NCBI GenBank assembly: GCA_030760725.1
Contig: JASWHV010000012.1
Coordinates: forward strand, 56,575,652-56,639,651
DNA: 64,000 nucleotides
Direction of reading: 5' to 3'
Origin: Neostapfia colusana
Taxonomy: Eukaryota; Streptophyta; Magnoliopsida; Poales; Poaceae
The position numbers and the translations under genes are program-made. The first letter of the stretch is position 1; each line of letters starts with the position of its first letter. Shown here one piece after another: positions 11,692 to 22,109 of the stretch. The notes beneath the pieces are model-generated. The model had not been told where the DNA came from, did not search any database, and saw only the letters and a list, made by a program, of their open reading frames with translations.

Positions 11692-14362
11692 CTAGAAAAA
11701 CAATTCCGGAAATTGTGCCTTAAGCTCGTCTTCTCGCTCCCAGGTGGCTTCCTCTTCCGAGTGATGCTTCCACTGCACCTTGCACATCCGGATTCTTTTA
11801 TTTCTTGTGAGGCGTTCCATTGTCTCCAAAATCTTGAATGGTTGCTTGGCATAAGACAGATCCTCAGCTACGTCAACCTCAGTCATGGGTAACATCTCTT
11901 CAGGCGTCCTCAGACATTTCTTGAGCTGTGACACATGGAATACATCGTGCACATCCGATAGGCAAGCCAGTAATTCTAGTTGATATGCCACTTCGCCTTT
12001 CCTCTCCAGAACTTGAAAGGGTCCGATGTATCGAGGTGATAACTTCCCTTTCACCTTGAACCGACGAAGTCCTCGAATAGGGGACACCTTGAGGTAGACA
12101 TAGTCCCCCACGTTGAAAACTAGCTCTCTTCTCCGTACATCGGCATAGCACTTTTGTCATGTTTGTGATATCCTCAAGTTGTTGCGGATTTCCCTCACTT
12201 TCGCTTCGGCATCTTGTAGTACCTCGGGTCCAAACACTTTACTTTCCCCGGCTTGGTTCCAGAACAGTGGGGTTCTGCACTTTCTCCCATACAAAGCTTC
12301 AAACAGTGACATCTTCATACTAGCCTGAAAGCTGTTGTTATAGGAGAACTCCGTATGCGGTAGGTTCTTATCCCAACTCCGATTGTTTTTGAGTGCACAC
12401 GCTCTCAGCATGTCCTCAAGGATCTGATTGGTTGTTTCCGTCTGTCCGTCAGTCTGGGGATGATAGGCAGAACTAAAGTTCAGATGAGTTCCCATGGTTT
12501 CATGTAACTTCTGCCAGAACCTTGAGGTGAACTGTGTCCCTCGATCTAACACTATCTTCTTTGGCACTCCATGGAAACACACGATCCTTGACATGTATAA
12601 TTCTGCCAATTTGGATCTGCTGTAGATTTCTTTCACAGGGATGAAATGAGCTATCTTGGTTAGCCTGTCAATGATGACCCATATCGAATCATATCCTGAT
12701 TGGGTCCTGGGTAATCCCACTATGAAATCCATACTGATTTATTCCCATTTCCATTCAGGCACTTTAAGTGGTTGCAATAATCCCGCGGGTCGTTGATGTT
12801 CTGCTTTCACCAACTGACATGTGTCACATAGGGCAACATGTTTCGCGACATCTCGCTTCATGCCATACCACCAATACCTGCTCTTGAGGTCATGGTACAT
12901 CTTCGTACTTCCAGGATGAATGGAATAGTCTGAATCATGAGCCTCCTTCAAAATCAATTCACGGATCTCCTTTACTTCAGGTACACAGATTCTTTTCTCG
13001 TGCCACACGGTACCTTGTTCATCCTCTCTGAACCCAGGGGCCTTATTTTCCTTGATGAGTTCTCTAATCTCTTGTATCTTCTCGTCATTCTTTTGACCAT
13101 TGCGGATGTCTTTCTCTAAGGTGGAATCCACTTCCATGGCTATGGCTTCACCACTATTCACCAGACATAGATTGAGTTTTATAACCTCTTCCTTCAATTC
13201 TGTAGGCATGTCCTTCAAGCTTAACCTATTGACCTGCACCTTCCGGCTTAAAGCATCTGCCATGACGTTCACTTTCCCAGGATGATAGTTGAAGCCCACA
13301 TCAGTCGTTGATCAGCTCTAACCATCTCCTTTGCCTGAGGTTGAGATCTGGCTGTGTGAAAATATACTTTAAGCTCTTATGGTCCGTATATATCTCTGTC
13401 CTCTTCCCCATCAAGTAATGCCGCCAAATCTTCAACGCGTGTACTACTTCAGCTAGCTCTAGGTCATGTGTAGGATAGTTCTTCTCGTGTTTCCGGAGCT
13501 GCCGGGACGCATAAGCCATGACATGCCCTTCTTGCATGAGAACACATCCCAACCCGTTTCCAGAAGCATCGCAATACACCGAAAAGTTCTTTTGCATATC
13601 TGGCATAACTAGCACTGGGGCTGTTGTCAATCTTTTCTTTAGGTCCTGGAAACTCGTCTCGCACTGCGGCGTCCATGTGAATGTGGCACCCTTCTCCAAC
13701 AGTTTGGTGAGGGGTCTCGAAATCTTGGAGAAACTCTCGATAAACCGTCGATAATACCCAGCCAATCCCAAGAAGCTTCGGACTTCCACGACATTCTTAG
13801 GGATCTTCCACTTCTGTACATCTTTGATCTTGGCGGGGTCTACGGAGATTTCTCCCTCCGAGATTATATGTCCTAAGAAGGGAACTCTCTTCAACCAAAA
13901 CTCACACTTGCTTAACTTGGCATATAGTTGGTGTTCTCTCAGCTTCTGCAACACCAACCTTAGATGCCTCTCATGTTCTTCTTCATCTTTGGAAAAGACG
14001 AGAATGTCATCAATGAAAACCACCACAAATTTGTCCAGATATTCCATGAATACCTTGTTCATGAGATACATGAAGTATGCCAGGGCATTAGTTAGCCCGA
14101 AAGGCATGACGGTGTATTCATACAGTACGTACCGAGATACGAAAGCTGTCTCTGGAATATCAGTTTGCCTTATCTTAAGTTGGTGGTATCCCGACCAGAG
14201 ATCAATTTTCGAGAACACACAAGATCCCCTCAACTGATCAAACAAGTCTTCAATGTGGGGTAATGGGTACTTGTTCTTGATGGTTACCTCATTCAACGCA
14301 CGGTAGTCCACGCATAGCCTTTGGGTCCCATCCTTCTTGGGCACAAATATCACTGGAGCTCC
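11692..14362 (-). pseudogene. Element B pol remainder: reverse transcriptase, RNase H, integrase, chromodomain (broken)
   Basis: Continues gag-pol after a stop at 14363-14365. Reverse transcriptase (14353-13301) keeps FIDDILVFSK. RNase H keeps YCDASG, HDLELAE and YTDHKS. The frame breaks at about 13300 through a small indel just before YHPGK. The integrase zinc finger (H..H..CDTC) lies in 13299-12739. A stop at 12739-12741 separates it from the catalytic core 12732-12157, which has MDFIVGLP, an LDRGTQF segment (relatives have SDRG) and a TDGQTE segment. A further stop near 12157 precedes the tail 12111-11692, which holds a chromodomain-like KVQWKHHSEEEATWE. At least three stops and one frameshift make this part non-functional. 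Confidence 0.92.
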
Positions 14363-16159
14363 TCATGGTGAGGAACTAGGATGAATGTACCCCTTCACTG
14401 TCAATTCTCTTAAATGATCCTTGAGTTCTTCCAGCTGCTTGGAGTCCATCCGATAAGGTCTCTTGTATATCGGAGTTGTTCCAGGCACTAGCTCAATTGC
14501 AAATTCCACTTCTCGATCGGGGGGCATACCTGGCAACTCCTCCGGAAAAAAATCTGGATATTCCCTGATGGTCCTGATCTCCTTCACTTCCACCTCAACT
14601 TGATTTAATTTAATGTCCCTCCTAGGCTCTTGTATTGTTATGAACTTTACTTTTGTCCCACTAGGGTGAGTTAGTTCCACCGTTCTGGTCGAACAATGGA
14701 TGATTCCTTTATGTTTGGTCAACCAATCCATGCCCAAAATAATATCTATCCCTTGTGAATCTATCACTATGAGGTTGGCAGTAAATACTACCCCATTAAT
14801 GTCTAGATTCACCTTGGGACACACTTGTCTTGTCCTTATTTCTCCCCCTGGAGAGTTTACGGCTAGCATATGGTTCATTTGTGTTGTTGCTAAATCATGC
14901 TTCTTAACAAACCCTTGGGCAATGAATGAGTGGGTAGCACCAGAATCAAACAACAGGGTTGCAATGTGTAAATTGGTAGGAAACTTACCAACTACCACGT
15001 CAGGTGCCTCTTGCGCTTCCTCCATGGTCACGTGATTCACCCGTCCCCGCATCACATTCTGCTGTTGCGGCTGCACGGGCTTCTTCTTTGGGCACTTATG
15101 GGCGTAGTGCCCCACTTCACCACAGTTGAAGCATTGCACCCCAACCTTAGGTGCTTGGCCTTTGTTGTCTTGGGGTTGGTTTGGAGGTCCTTGTACTGCT
15201 GGTCGAGGTTGATATGTGGGGCGAGGCTGCTGTACAAACTGACGTTGTGGCTGTGCTGGTGCTGACGGAGGCCTGAAGTTCGGGTTGTACCCTCTCGGTG
15301 CTGAGTAGGGTACCGCAGCACGGCTCGTCTGCCCTGCGGGTTGCTGCATCAGACGTGGGCGTGTGTTGCTACCCGAGGCTTGGTGTGACCATCCCGCCTT
15401 CCTCTTGTTTTCATTTTCCAAGGCCTTCAGCTTCCTTTCCACAACAAATGCTCTGTCCACCATCATTTGGAAGCTTTCGTACTCGTTGGAGGACATTGCA
15501 CACTGCATTTTTGCTGTAAGTCCTTCCACAAAGCAGTCCTGTTTCTGCTCATCAGTCTCTATGTCCCGTGGTGCATAACGGGATAGTTGGGTGAATTTAG
15601 TGAGGTATTCCCTCACCGTCATGTTTTCTTGCTGCAGCCCCAAGAACTCCATTCTCTTGTTTTTAAGTTCACCCCTTGGTATGTAATGGTTGCGGAAGCT
15701 ACGCTTGAACTCTTCCCAAGTGATGTTCTCAGGGTCATGATGGGCGGCCACGTAAGCGGTCCACCAATCAGCAGCAGGTCGATGGAATTGGTGAGAGGCA
15801 AACAACACCCTCTCATACCCTTGGCATTGTATGATCCTCATCTTGCTCTCAATGGTCTTTAGCCAATTATCTGCCTCCAGAAGTTCAGCAGCACTTGCAA
15901 ACTTTGGAGGTTGAGTCCCTAGAAACTCACTCAACCTTGGTTTGCGTGGTGCAGCTTGTGGAGGTGGAGCCTGGTGCAAGTTGGCCACCACTTGAGTCAG
16001 GCTCTGGATGAGCTGATTCTGATTTTCAAGCATTTGGTGGATGGGATCAACTCCTTCATGGCGACCACCTCTGTCTTGTCTTCCAGAAATATGAGGGTTG
16101 CCGGCCTCATCGTTGTTGTTGGTGGGGTTGGCAGCACGACCCTTTCCTCTTCCAGCCAT
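14363..16159 (-). CDS. Element B Gag-protease polyprotein (open, ends at a stop in reverse transcriptase)
   Basis: 598 codons from ATG at 16159, opening MAGRGKGRAA. Gag covers about residues 1-370: a structured segment around 75-240 typical of plant retrotransposon Gag (DNWLKTIE, WEEFKRSFRNHYIP), a Gln/Pro-rich linker, then the zinc knuckle CFNCGEVGHYAHKC at 343-356, which binds genomic RNA. The aspartic protease has LFDSGATHSF at 403-412 and GMDWL near 478. The frame ends in the first residues of reverse transcriptase (SSSP) at TGA 14363-14365, where relatives have Trp. Gag and protease themselves look intact, so the copy could in principle supply Gag in trans if transcribed. The start is the first ATG before a conserved Gag sequence. 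Confidence 0.9.
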   Translation of the reverse strand: MAGRGKGRAANPTNNNDEAGNPHISGRQDRGGRHEGVDPIHQMLENQNQLIQSLTQVVANLHQAPPPQAAPRKPRLSEFLGTQPPKFASAAELLEADNWLKTIESKMRIIQCQGYERVLFASHQFHRPAADWWTAYVAAHHDPENITWEEFKRSFRNHYIPRGELKNKRMEFLGLQQENMTVREYLTKFTQLSRYAPRDIETDEQKQDCFVEGLTAKMQCAMSSNEYESFQMMVDRAFVVERKLKALENENKRKAGWSHQASGSNTRPRLMQQPAGQTSRAAVPYSAPRGYNPNFRPPSAPAQPQRQFVQQPRPTYQPRPAVQGPPNQPQDNKGQAPKVGVQCFNCGEVGHYAHKCPKKKPVQPQQQNVMRGRVNHVTMEEAQEAPDVVVGKFPTNLHIATLLFDSGATHSFIAQGFVKKHDLATTQMNHMLAVNSPGGEIRTRQVCPKVNLDINGVVFTANLIVIDSQGIDIILGMDWLTKHKGIIHCSTRTVELTHPSGTKVKFITIQEPRRDIKLNQVEVEVKEIRTIREYPDFFPEELPGMPPDREVEFAIELVPGTTPIYKRPYRMDSKQLEELKDHLRELTVKGYIHPSSSP

Positions 16160-16480
16160 CTATCATGATCAACCAGACGTTAACTTAAAGCATTACGTAT
16201 TAACTTCCCAATTTGCTTGTTTTAAACTTAAACCCATGGGGTCTTATTATATTAACATTTTCTGAGGGTTTCATGTTTTCATGGGAAAATAAATGCACTC
16301 TTAATTCATATGGGTTCACACACCAAAGCAAAACAATCCTGAAGACGAGGTTGTGGACAAACGCCCATGGCTTCCACAACTCACGTCACACACCAAGCAT
16401 TAACACACAATTAATTAAGGTAACGACTCGACTACTCGACAACCTGCTAAACTAATGGAAAGGACTCTACACTACTTGTA
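16160..16480 (-). other. Spacer between the extra open frame and gag in element B
   Basis: 321 bp of AT-rich DNA with no open frame of note. On the minus strand it ends in GATCATGATAG directly before the gag ATG. I see no clear promoter or hairpin in it. Confidence 0.6.
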
Positions 16481-17251
16481 TCACTGAGCTGGGTCCTCGG
16501 GATCTTCCTCGTTATTGCGGCTGCCCTCTAACTCCGCTTTGGGTGGGGAAGCTGCTGGTGGAGAAGTGCGACGACGCCTGCTTGCCCGGCGATCTGGGGA
16601 GTCAGGAGTCCATGTGTCATTCACGGTGACACACAGTTCATTTCCATCTCCTCTTTCTCTCGCCCTCAAGCCTGCTCGAAGCAACGCCTCAGTCTCCTTC
16701 AGGGTGTCACGTACATCCTGAAGCTCCTGCTGACATTCCTGCAGTCTAGTGCTGAGCATAGCAGCATCCTCCAAGCACAAGTCCATGTGCTCATGGGAAG
16801 TCCCTTGCTGCACGGGCGGGTACTTGTACTCCGTTGTACCACTCTCACGCTGGAGCACATACATGTACTCAGTCCTGTCCAGGTGGCGACGGTAGATGTG
16901 ACTCTGGCAGGTGATTGCCTCCCAGGTGACATCCTTCTCCGCCTCGACCTGTGTCGCTCGACAAGCTGGAGAGCGGTGGATCTTGAGCAGCTGATTTTCG
17001 TGGATAATCCTCATTTCTGAACTCCACTCTTCCCGCTTCTCACGGATGGTTCGGGTGGAGCTGTAGTGTATGATTAGCTTGCCCGTATTGCCGGCGGCTT
17101 GGAGCATGCGTCGAAGACGGCGCAACAAGCCTCCTACTGCCAATCCGTAGGAGAGATACGTCACCGGACGGTCCTCCTCTCTTAGGGCAAGGGCAACTAC
17201 GGGAACTCTCCCTCCGGTGGACTTTCGGGCGGTGCGGATCATGCGAACCAT
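16481..17251 (-). CDS. Open frame upstream of gag in element B, function unknown
   Basis: 256 codons from ATG at 17251, same strand as gag, lying between the primer site and gag. I do not recognise the family. The N-terminus is basic and mildly hydrophobic (residues 1-60, with GLLRRLRRML). Residues about 158-200 form a likely coiled coil (EDAAMLSTRLQECQQELQDV then KETEALLRAGLRARERG). The C-terminus is low-complexity, with a basic patch (RRASRRRR) then an acidic end. No zinc knuckle, protease or membrane segment is seen. It has stayed open while pol in the same copy gathered several breaks. The ATG follows TTTATGTTTTAG, which resembles a 3' splice site, so expression from a spliced RNA is possible but unproven. 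Confidence 0.6.
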   Translation of the reverse strand: MVRMIRTARKSTGGRVPVVALALREEDRPVTYLSYGLAVGGLLRRLRRMLQAAGNTGKLIIHYSSTRTIREKREEWSSEMRIIHENQLLKIHRSPACRATQVEAEKDVTWEAITCQSHIYRRHLDRTEYMYVLQRESGTTEYKYPPVQQGTSHEHMDLCLEDAAMLSTRLQECQQELQDVRDTLKETEALLRAGLRARERGDGNELCVTVNDTWTPDSPDRRASRRRRTSPPAASPPKAELEGSRNNEEDPEDPAQ

Positions 17252-17452
17252 CTAAAACATAAAGCATTTAAAACTAAGTTAGATAAGATTTTAAACAAAA
17301 ATCCTATTTTGAATAAAAGTTGGGGTAAGATGAATAGAGTGACCCCATTAAATAACCCTTTTCAACCCACACCTTTGTAAAATAGTTTTTAAGAAAATAG
17401 GGTCCTTAAATACGTCCATTTCTACCTAGGTCCACGTTCCTACAGGCAACCT

Positions 17453-17466
17453 TGGCTCTGATACCA
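17453..17466 (-). other. Primer binding site of element B (tRNA-iMet)
   Basis: On the minus strand TGGTATCAGAGCCA, complementary to the 3' end of plant initiator tRNA-Met, lies four bases inside the 5' LTR. The leader from here to the first open frame (17252-17452) holds no other feature I can name. Confidence 0.93.
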
Positions 17467-17470
17467 CTTC

Positions 17471-20400
17471 TGTCACACCCGATTTCTCCGAAGAACAACC
17501 GAGTGAATATCACATGTATGCCAGGATCATTTTCTCATACATGTGATGACAAATAGTGAAGCATCATTTATTACAAGCCAGGTGTCGAATATAAACATGT
17601 CTTACAACGCATACGTCTCGATGGACTATAATAAGTTCATAACATGTAAATAAAATAGCAGCGGAATATTATTCTTGTGGGCTCCGTAACAGGCGTTGCC
17701 CGGGGACTCCATGAACCTAAAATCCTTCTTCGGGTCCGAAGTCTTGGTCATTGAACGCCACATCATCCCCTTGACCTGAGCAGCAATTTAAACCAACAAA
17801 TATGCAAGTTTGAGTACCGTTGGTACTCAGCAAGTGTGGAAAAGTTATGTCATGCATGGCTAGAACAAGGAGAGGTTGAACTCATGGTTAAAGCACTACG
17901 CAATTATTACCTACCACCTTAGCTTGTTAAGCACCTACATTACTACACAGGTGAAATGGTCCCAATCTCCCATCCCATCAAATAACCATAACATCATTTC
18001 CAATGTTAAGCTCCCCGCTTAACATAGACAACTTCCAAAGTCACCATCCTCTAATCATGAATAAGTCCAAGCCGCTCTTGACCGTGAGCACGGCTGTCTT
18101 GACAGTTTTGACTCTGCAGAGTTTGCACCACTGTACCCACATGTAGTGATTCCGTCCCCCGTTGCCGGGTGGACTAAAAGAACCTCCATTATGCCAGTGG
18201 CCACGAACCACATTCACATTTCCCAGGTGTGTAGCCAGGAGATCACTACGAAGCCTTTACAAAGGGATTCCCGATGAGCGTGGGACCACTGAGGTTTCAC
18301 CCCTAACAGCATACAAGAGCTTCCAACCCCGCTGCAGTGGCCCCCTCTTGAGCCTTGCGGTTCATATGGTAGTCTAGCTGACACCTATTCCCCGCACCAT
18401 CCAACACACCCATACTACGCCGGGGATACACCTAATTAATTGGCCAAGCTGCCCCATTTCAGCATGTGGTTGGCACGGTAAAGCCAGGTTACATGCTCCA
18501 TGAACCGGTCCTTAGGATCCAGGAAAGTACTAAACAAAAACCCGAGTCTCGTTCACCCAACACCAACTAAACCATCCAACTTGCCTTGATCCCTACCTCT
18601 ACATAACTCATAATATCTCATTCAAGAGTAAGGTAAATAAATTGATGATCTCATATCCCACTTATCCCATTCTAAGCATGGCTAAGCATAAGTAATATGG
18701 ATGATATAATAAAATAAATCCCAACCCAAGCTACAAGGAAACAAGGTAATGCAATTCTAGGGAAACTTCCTAGCATGGGTTTCATATTTCAATTGACAAT
18801 GCAACAAATTCTATCTACACATCCTAGTATAGGATCAAAGTGGTCAAGGACACTTGCCTTCTTCTTGCTGCTCTGAGAATGGAAAGTCTTGGTCTTGGAA
18901 GGGAAGAACTTGCTCTGGGGCAGGTTCTACTCATGCCAATACACATAGCAAAAGAAAACACAATCCATAAGACATAGTTCAAACTTTCACTTCATGCAAA
19001 ACACGCATACATACCTATGAAAGTCATTCACATTTCTAAGTGTTGGGGTTACTCTACATGTGTGGATTTTTGGCTTACATGCTTTTAAACATTTGTATAT
19101 GATTTCTAACTTTTGTATTCAGATTTTTCTTTGCACACTATATACATGAATTTCAATTCTGGAAAAATTGTTTATATTCAATTAACACACTCTTTAGCTA
19201 CCAAGTTTGCATGGAAGGTAATTTCCTATTCCAAGTGGGTTTTTAAACCTTCTACCACATCCCAAACTAAAGTCTTTGGATTTGGAGACTTCATTTATCA
19301 TTTTCTAATTATCCATACCTATTTTTTCCTTTATTTTCCAGATTTATTTTCTATGCCTAAAAGTGAGTTTTAAGTATTAAATAGTAGGGCATAACATCTA
19401 AACAGAATAGGTTCTGATCTAATATATTAAATAATATGTTTTTGAACTTCTCCTCTGATGTGAACTAATTCAAATTTATTTTACTATTTTTCAGAATTAT
19501 TTATTAACCTAAAAATGTGTTCCTAGAACTAATAAATATGAGCAACACCCAAACAGATTTCATTTCAGCCTAAAATCTATTTTTAGTTCATTCTAAAGTT
19601 TTCCAAGTGTTAGTAGAGTTTAAACCTGAATTAGCACATGTGTTTGTCTTTCCTTTTAAATTTAAATCCTAGTCACACATTCAACTTTCTAAACTTAATA
19701 CCATATAGGGTCAAAAAAGTAAGTTCACCCTACTATAGGGTCTAATTTATTATTTTACAAATTTCCAGGGGTCTAACTCTGCATAACAGAGGGGTTTTTA
19801 TTAAGTCCAGGGGCTACTGATTTTTAATTGAATCTACATGAATTTCTGAAGTTCCAGGGGCTAGATCAGAAGTTTCCGGGGCTAGCTCATATTTTCCGAG
19901 ATCCCCAGGTGGTAGCGCGTAAGAATCCCGGCCTTTATAATGCGGGGCCGACGTGGACCGTACGATTTAAAACAGACGACTAAGATTATAACGTCGAACC
20001 GGTATGCGGGGGTTTCAGTTCTACCGTGCGATTTAAAATAGACGGCGCACAAGCGGCCACGTCGCCCTGGCCGTGCGCGGGCGGCGCTGCCCGGCAGCGC
20101 GCGGCGGCGGGAGGCCGCGATCTCGCCGGAAAACTTCGGATCTTCGTCTATTCTTCCTAAAACTGGGATTTCATGGCATAGATTGGTAGAGGGGAGGTCG
20201 GGGATCTCACCTCGGGGTTTTTCTTGAGCTCGGAGGTCCTGGAAGGCGGTCGGCGACGAGGTCAGAGATGGAATCGCTGCGGTGCTCGTCGGATCTGTGC
20301 CTAGAGCGCAAACCACCGAGTTTTCTGCACCTGCATGATTCCCAGGAGGCGGTGGAACAAGCTCAGCGCGTTAGATCAGAAATCCCGAGCGAAGATCGAG

Positions 20401-20867
20401 AGAAAACGGCCGGAGAAGCTCTGGTTCTCACCGGGAGGAAAAGCAGCCGATCGTGGGGAAAAAAACGGGGCGATGCCAGCGTTTTTATAGACGAGGGAGG
20501 GCGGCTTGTTTGTTTAGATCGAGCCGGAGTCGTCCGGGACCGGGAGTCGGGCTGGGGATGCGGAATTCCGGGTTAGTTGCGATCGGGCGCGCGCGGAACA
20601 GTCCGGCGGTTGGCGCAAGCGGGAGGTCAGGGATGACACGCGGGCCCCGCGTGTCAGTGAGAGGGAAAGGGGGGGCGGCTGCGGGCTGGCGCAGGGGTCG
20701 GCTGGTGGGTTTCAGCCCACTGGCCGGGGGTTTCGTTTTTTTCTTTTGCTTTTTCTTTTCAGTTTTGAGTTGAATTTGAATTCCAATTTGAATTTGAATT
20801 TCTGCACCACATGCAATGCGTCCAAAATTTTTTAAATTCCCCTCTTAACAGGTTTTGGGGTGTTACA
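17471..20867 (-). repeat. 5' LTR of element B
   Basis: 3397 bp, homologous to 8292-11646. It carries a segment near 20597-20660 that the other LTR lacks, containing a 21-bp perfect inverted repeat (20635-20655) with arms GACACGCGGG. A minus-strand 144-codon frame (19882-20316) parallels the one in the other LTR. Confidence 0.93.
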
Positions 20868-20872
20868 ATCTT
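20868..20872. repeat. Target site duplication of element B, right copy (ATCTT)
   Basis: Identical to 8287-8291. The pair fixes both ends of element B. Confidence 0.93.
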
Positions 20873-22094
20873 CTACCCTTTCTAAAGATGTATCATATGA
20901 CAGTTTTAAATTTTTCTGCTGGAAGTTATGTTTGAAAAACAGAACAGTCCAGAGAGTGTTTAACTCTGTCCTGATTCTGGACAGTTTACATTTCTCTGGG
21001 ATTTAAGCCATCTTAAGTTGTGTTTCAGCTCTGGAAGTCTACAACAAAGTTGTAGGGTACTTAAATACCTTTCCAGAACTATATACCACACCTCCCTGGG
21101 CTAAAAGACCTGTGAGTTATGCCCTGTTGAAGATCAGCAAACTTGCTGCCCAAAACAGATCACTCTGTTTTTCCGTCTTTTTGAAACTACACTCATCACT
21201 ATCCAATTTGTCTACCCAACCAGGGTCCAATGATTTTAATTCCTTGTTATCATTATTTTCATGCATATGCCTACAATATCTCGGTACTACGTTCCTCACA
21301 AAAGAAAATCCTAACCAGATTATACCGGCATATACGTCTCAAGTGTGGCACTAAACGGTCTCTCGCACACGTTTACTACACGGATACATACGTGATTAGT
21401 ACCTGCAGAAGACCACACAATAATGGTGCACTCAATGGTTGTTTTCATTTCAGGCAGGATCATATTTAAAAGTAAATACAAACGCCCGTATCATTGTCAT
21501 ACGGCCGTCCTTGAGTTAGGTCACGTCTCAAGGTACGTGATCGTGTTTCAACACCATACGACAGGGAACCCGAGTATGTCATGAACGGGTCGTCACGGTT
21601 GGGAATGTTATCAACCCAACAGATACCACCTACTGCGCTGCAGGGCACGCCGATGGCAAGCGCTGCGTATGTCCTCCTGGGATATTTCCAGACGAACACA
21701 CTCTCGCGTTACTGACCACGCGATGGGGTCTCCACTTACTTGCCTAATGCACGCTAGGGATCAGCATTTCATATGAACTCAGGAACATGAAGAGTCCAAG
21801 AATTTCATATTAACGTCTCACACCAAGCTGTGAGACCTATCCCTGAACCAGGTTCCTCGTCAGGGGAGCTAACCGAAATTGAACCACTTTCGGTAGCATT
21901 ACTTACCATTCTTACCAGAGCGTAGGTGCGTCGTTACGGTAATTGAAATTCAGAATTATAACACATAGGTTAATCTTTGCCACTTTAAGTAACTATGCTA
22001 ATATAGTCCTTACTTGGGCAAACTATCGAATCCTCTCCGTAAACCTAAGTTTTCCCGTAATACAGTCCTTAAGTACTGTGCTATCCCCAATGCA
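20873..22094 (-). other. Leader DNA of element A, LTR-proximal part
   Basis: About 1.2 kb of non-coding DNA between the primer site and the B insertion. It is clearly homologous to the leader of element C (34464-36100): both contain the block around TCTCACACCAAGCTGTGAGA (21815-21834 here; complement near 34720) and the block around ACTGTCCAGAA (complement near 20977; 35642 in C). Short frames here are not conserved. It stands where gag would be expected. Confidence 0.75.
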
Positions 22095-22106
22095 GCTCTG
22101 ATACCA
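22095..22106 (-). other. Primer binding site of element A (tRNA-iMet)
   Basis: On the minus strand TGGTATCAGAGC, three bases inside the LTR edge at 22110. It sets the direction of element A. Confidence 0.93.
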
Positions 22107-22109
22107 GGC

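Larger units (their letters stand above)
8292..20867 (-). mobile_element. Complete Ty3/gypsy chromovirus (Tekay type), element B
   Basis: A 12.6 kb element with both LTRs, flanked by ATCTT duplications and inserted in the leader of element A. In minus-strand order: 5' LTR 20867-17471, primer site, an extra open frame 17251-16481, gag-protease 16159-14363, broken reverse transcriptase/RNase H/integrase/chromodomain 14362-11692, polypurine tract, 3' LTR 11646-8292. LTR ends are TGTCACACC or its relative and TGTGACA/TGTTACA. The LTRs have diverged visibly and differ by a segment of several tens of bases, so the insertion is not very recent. Confidence 0.95.
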
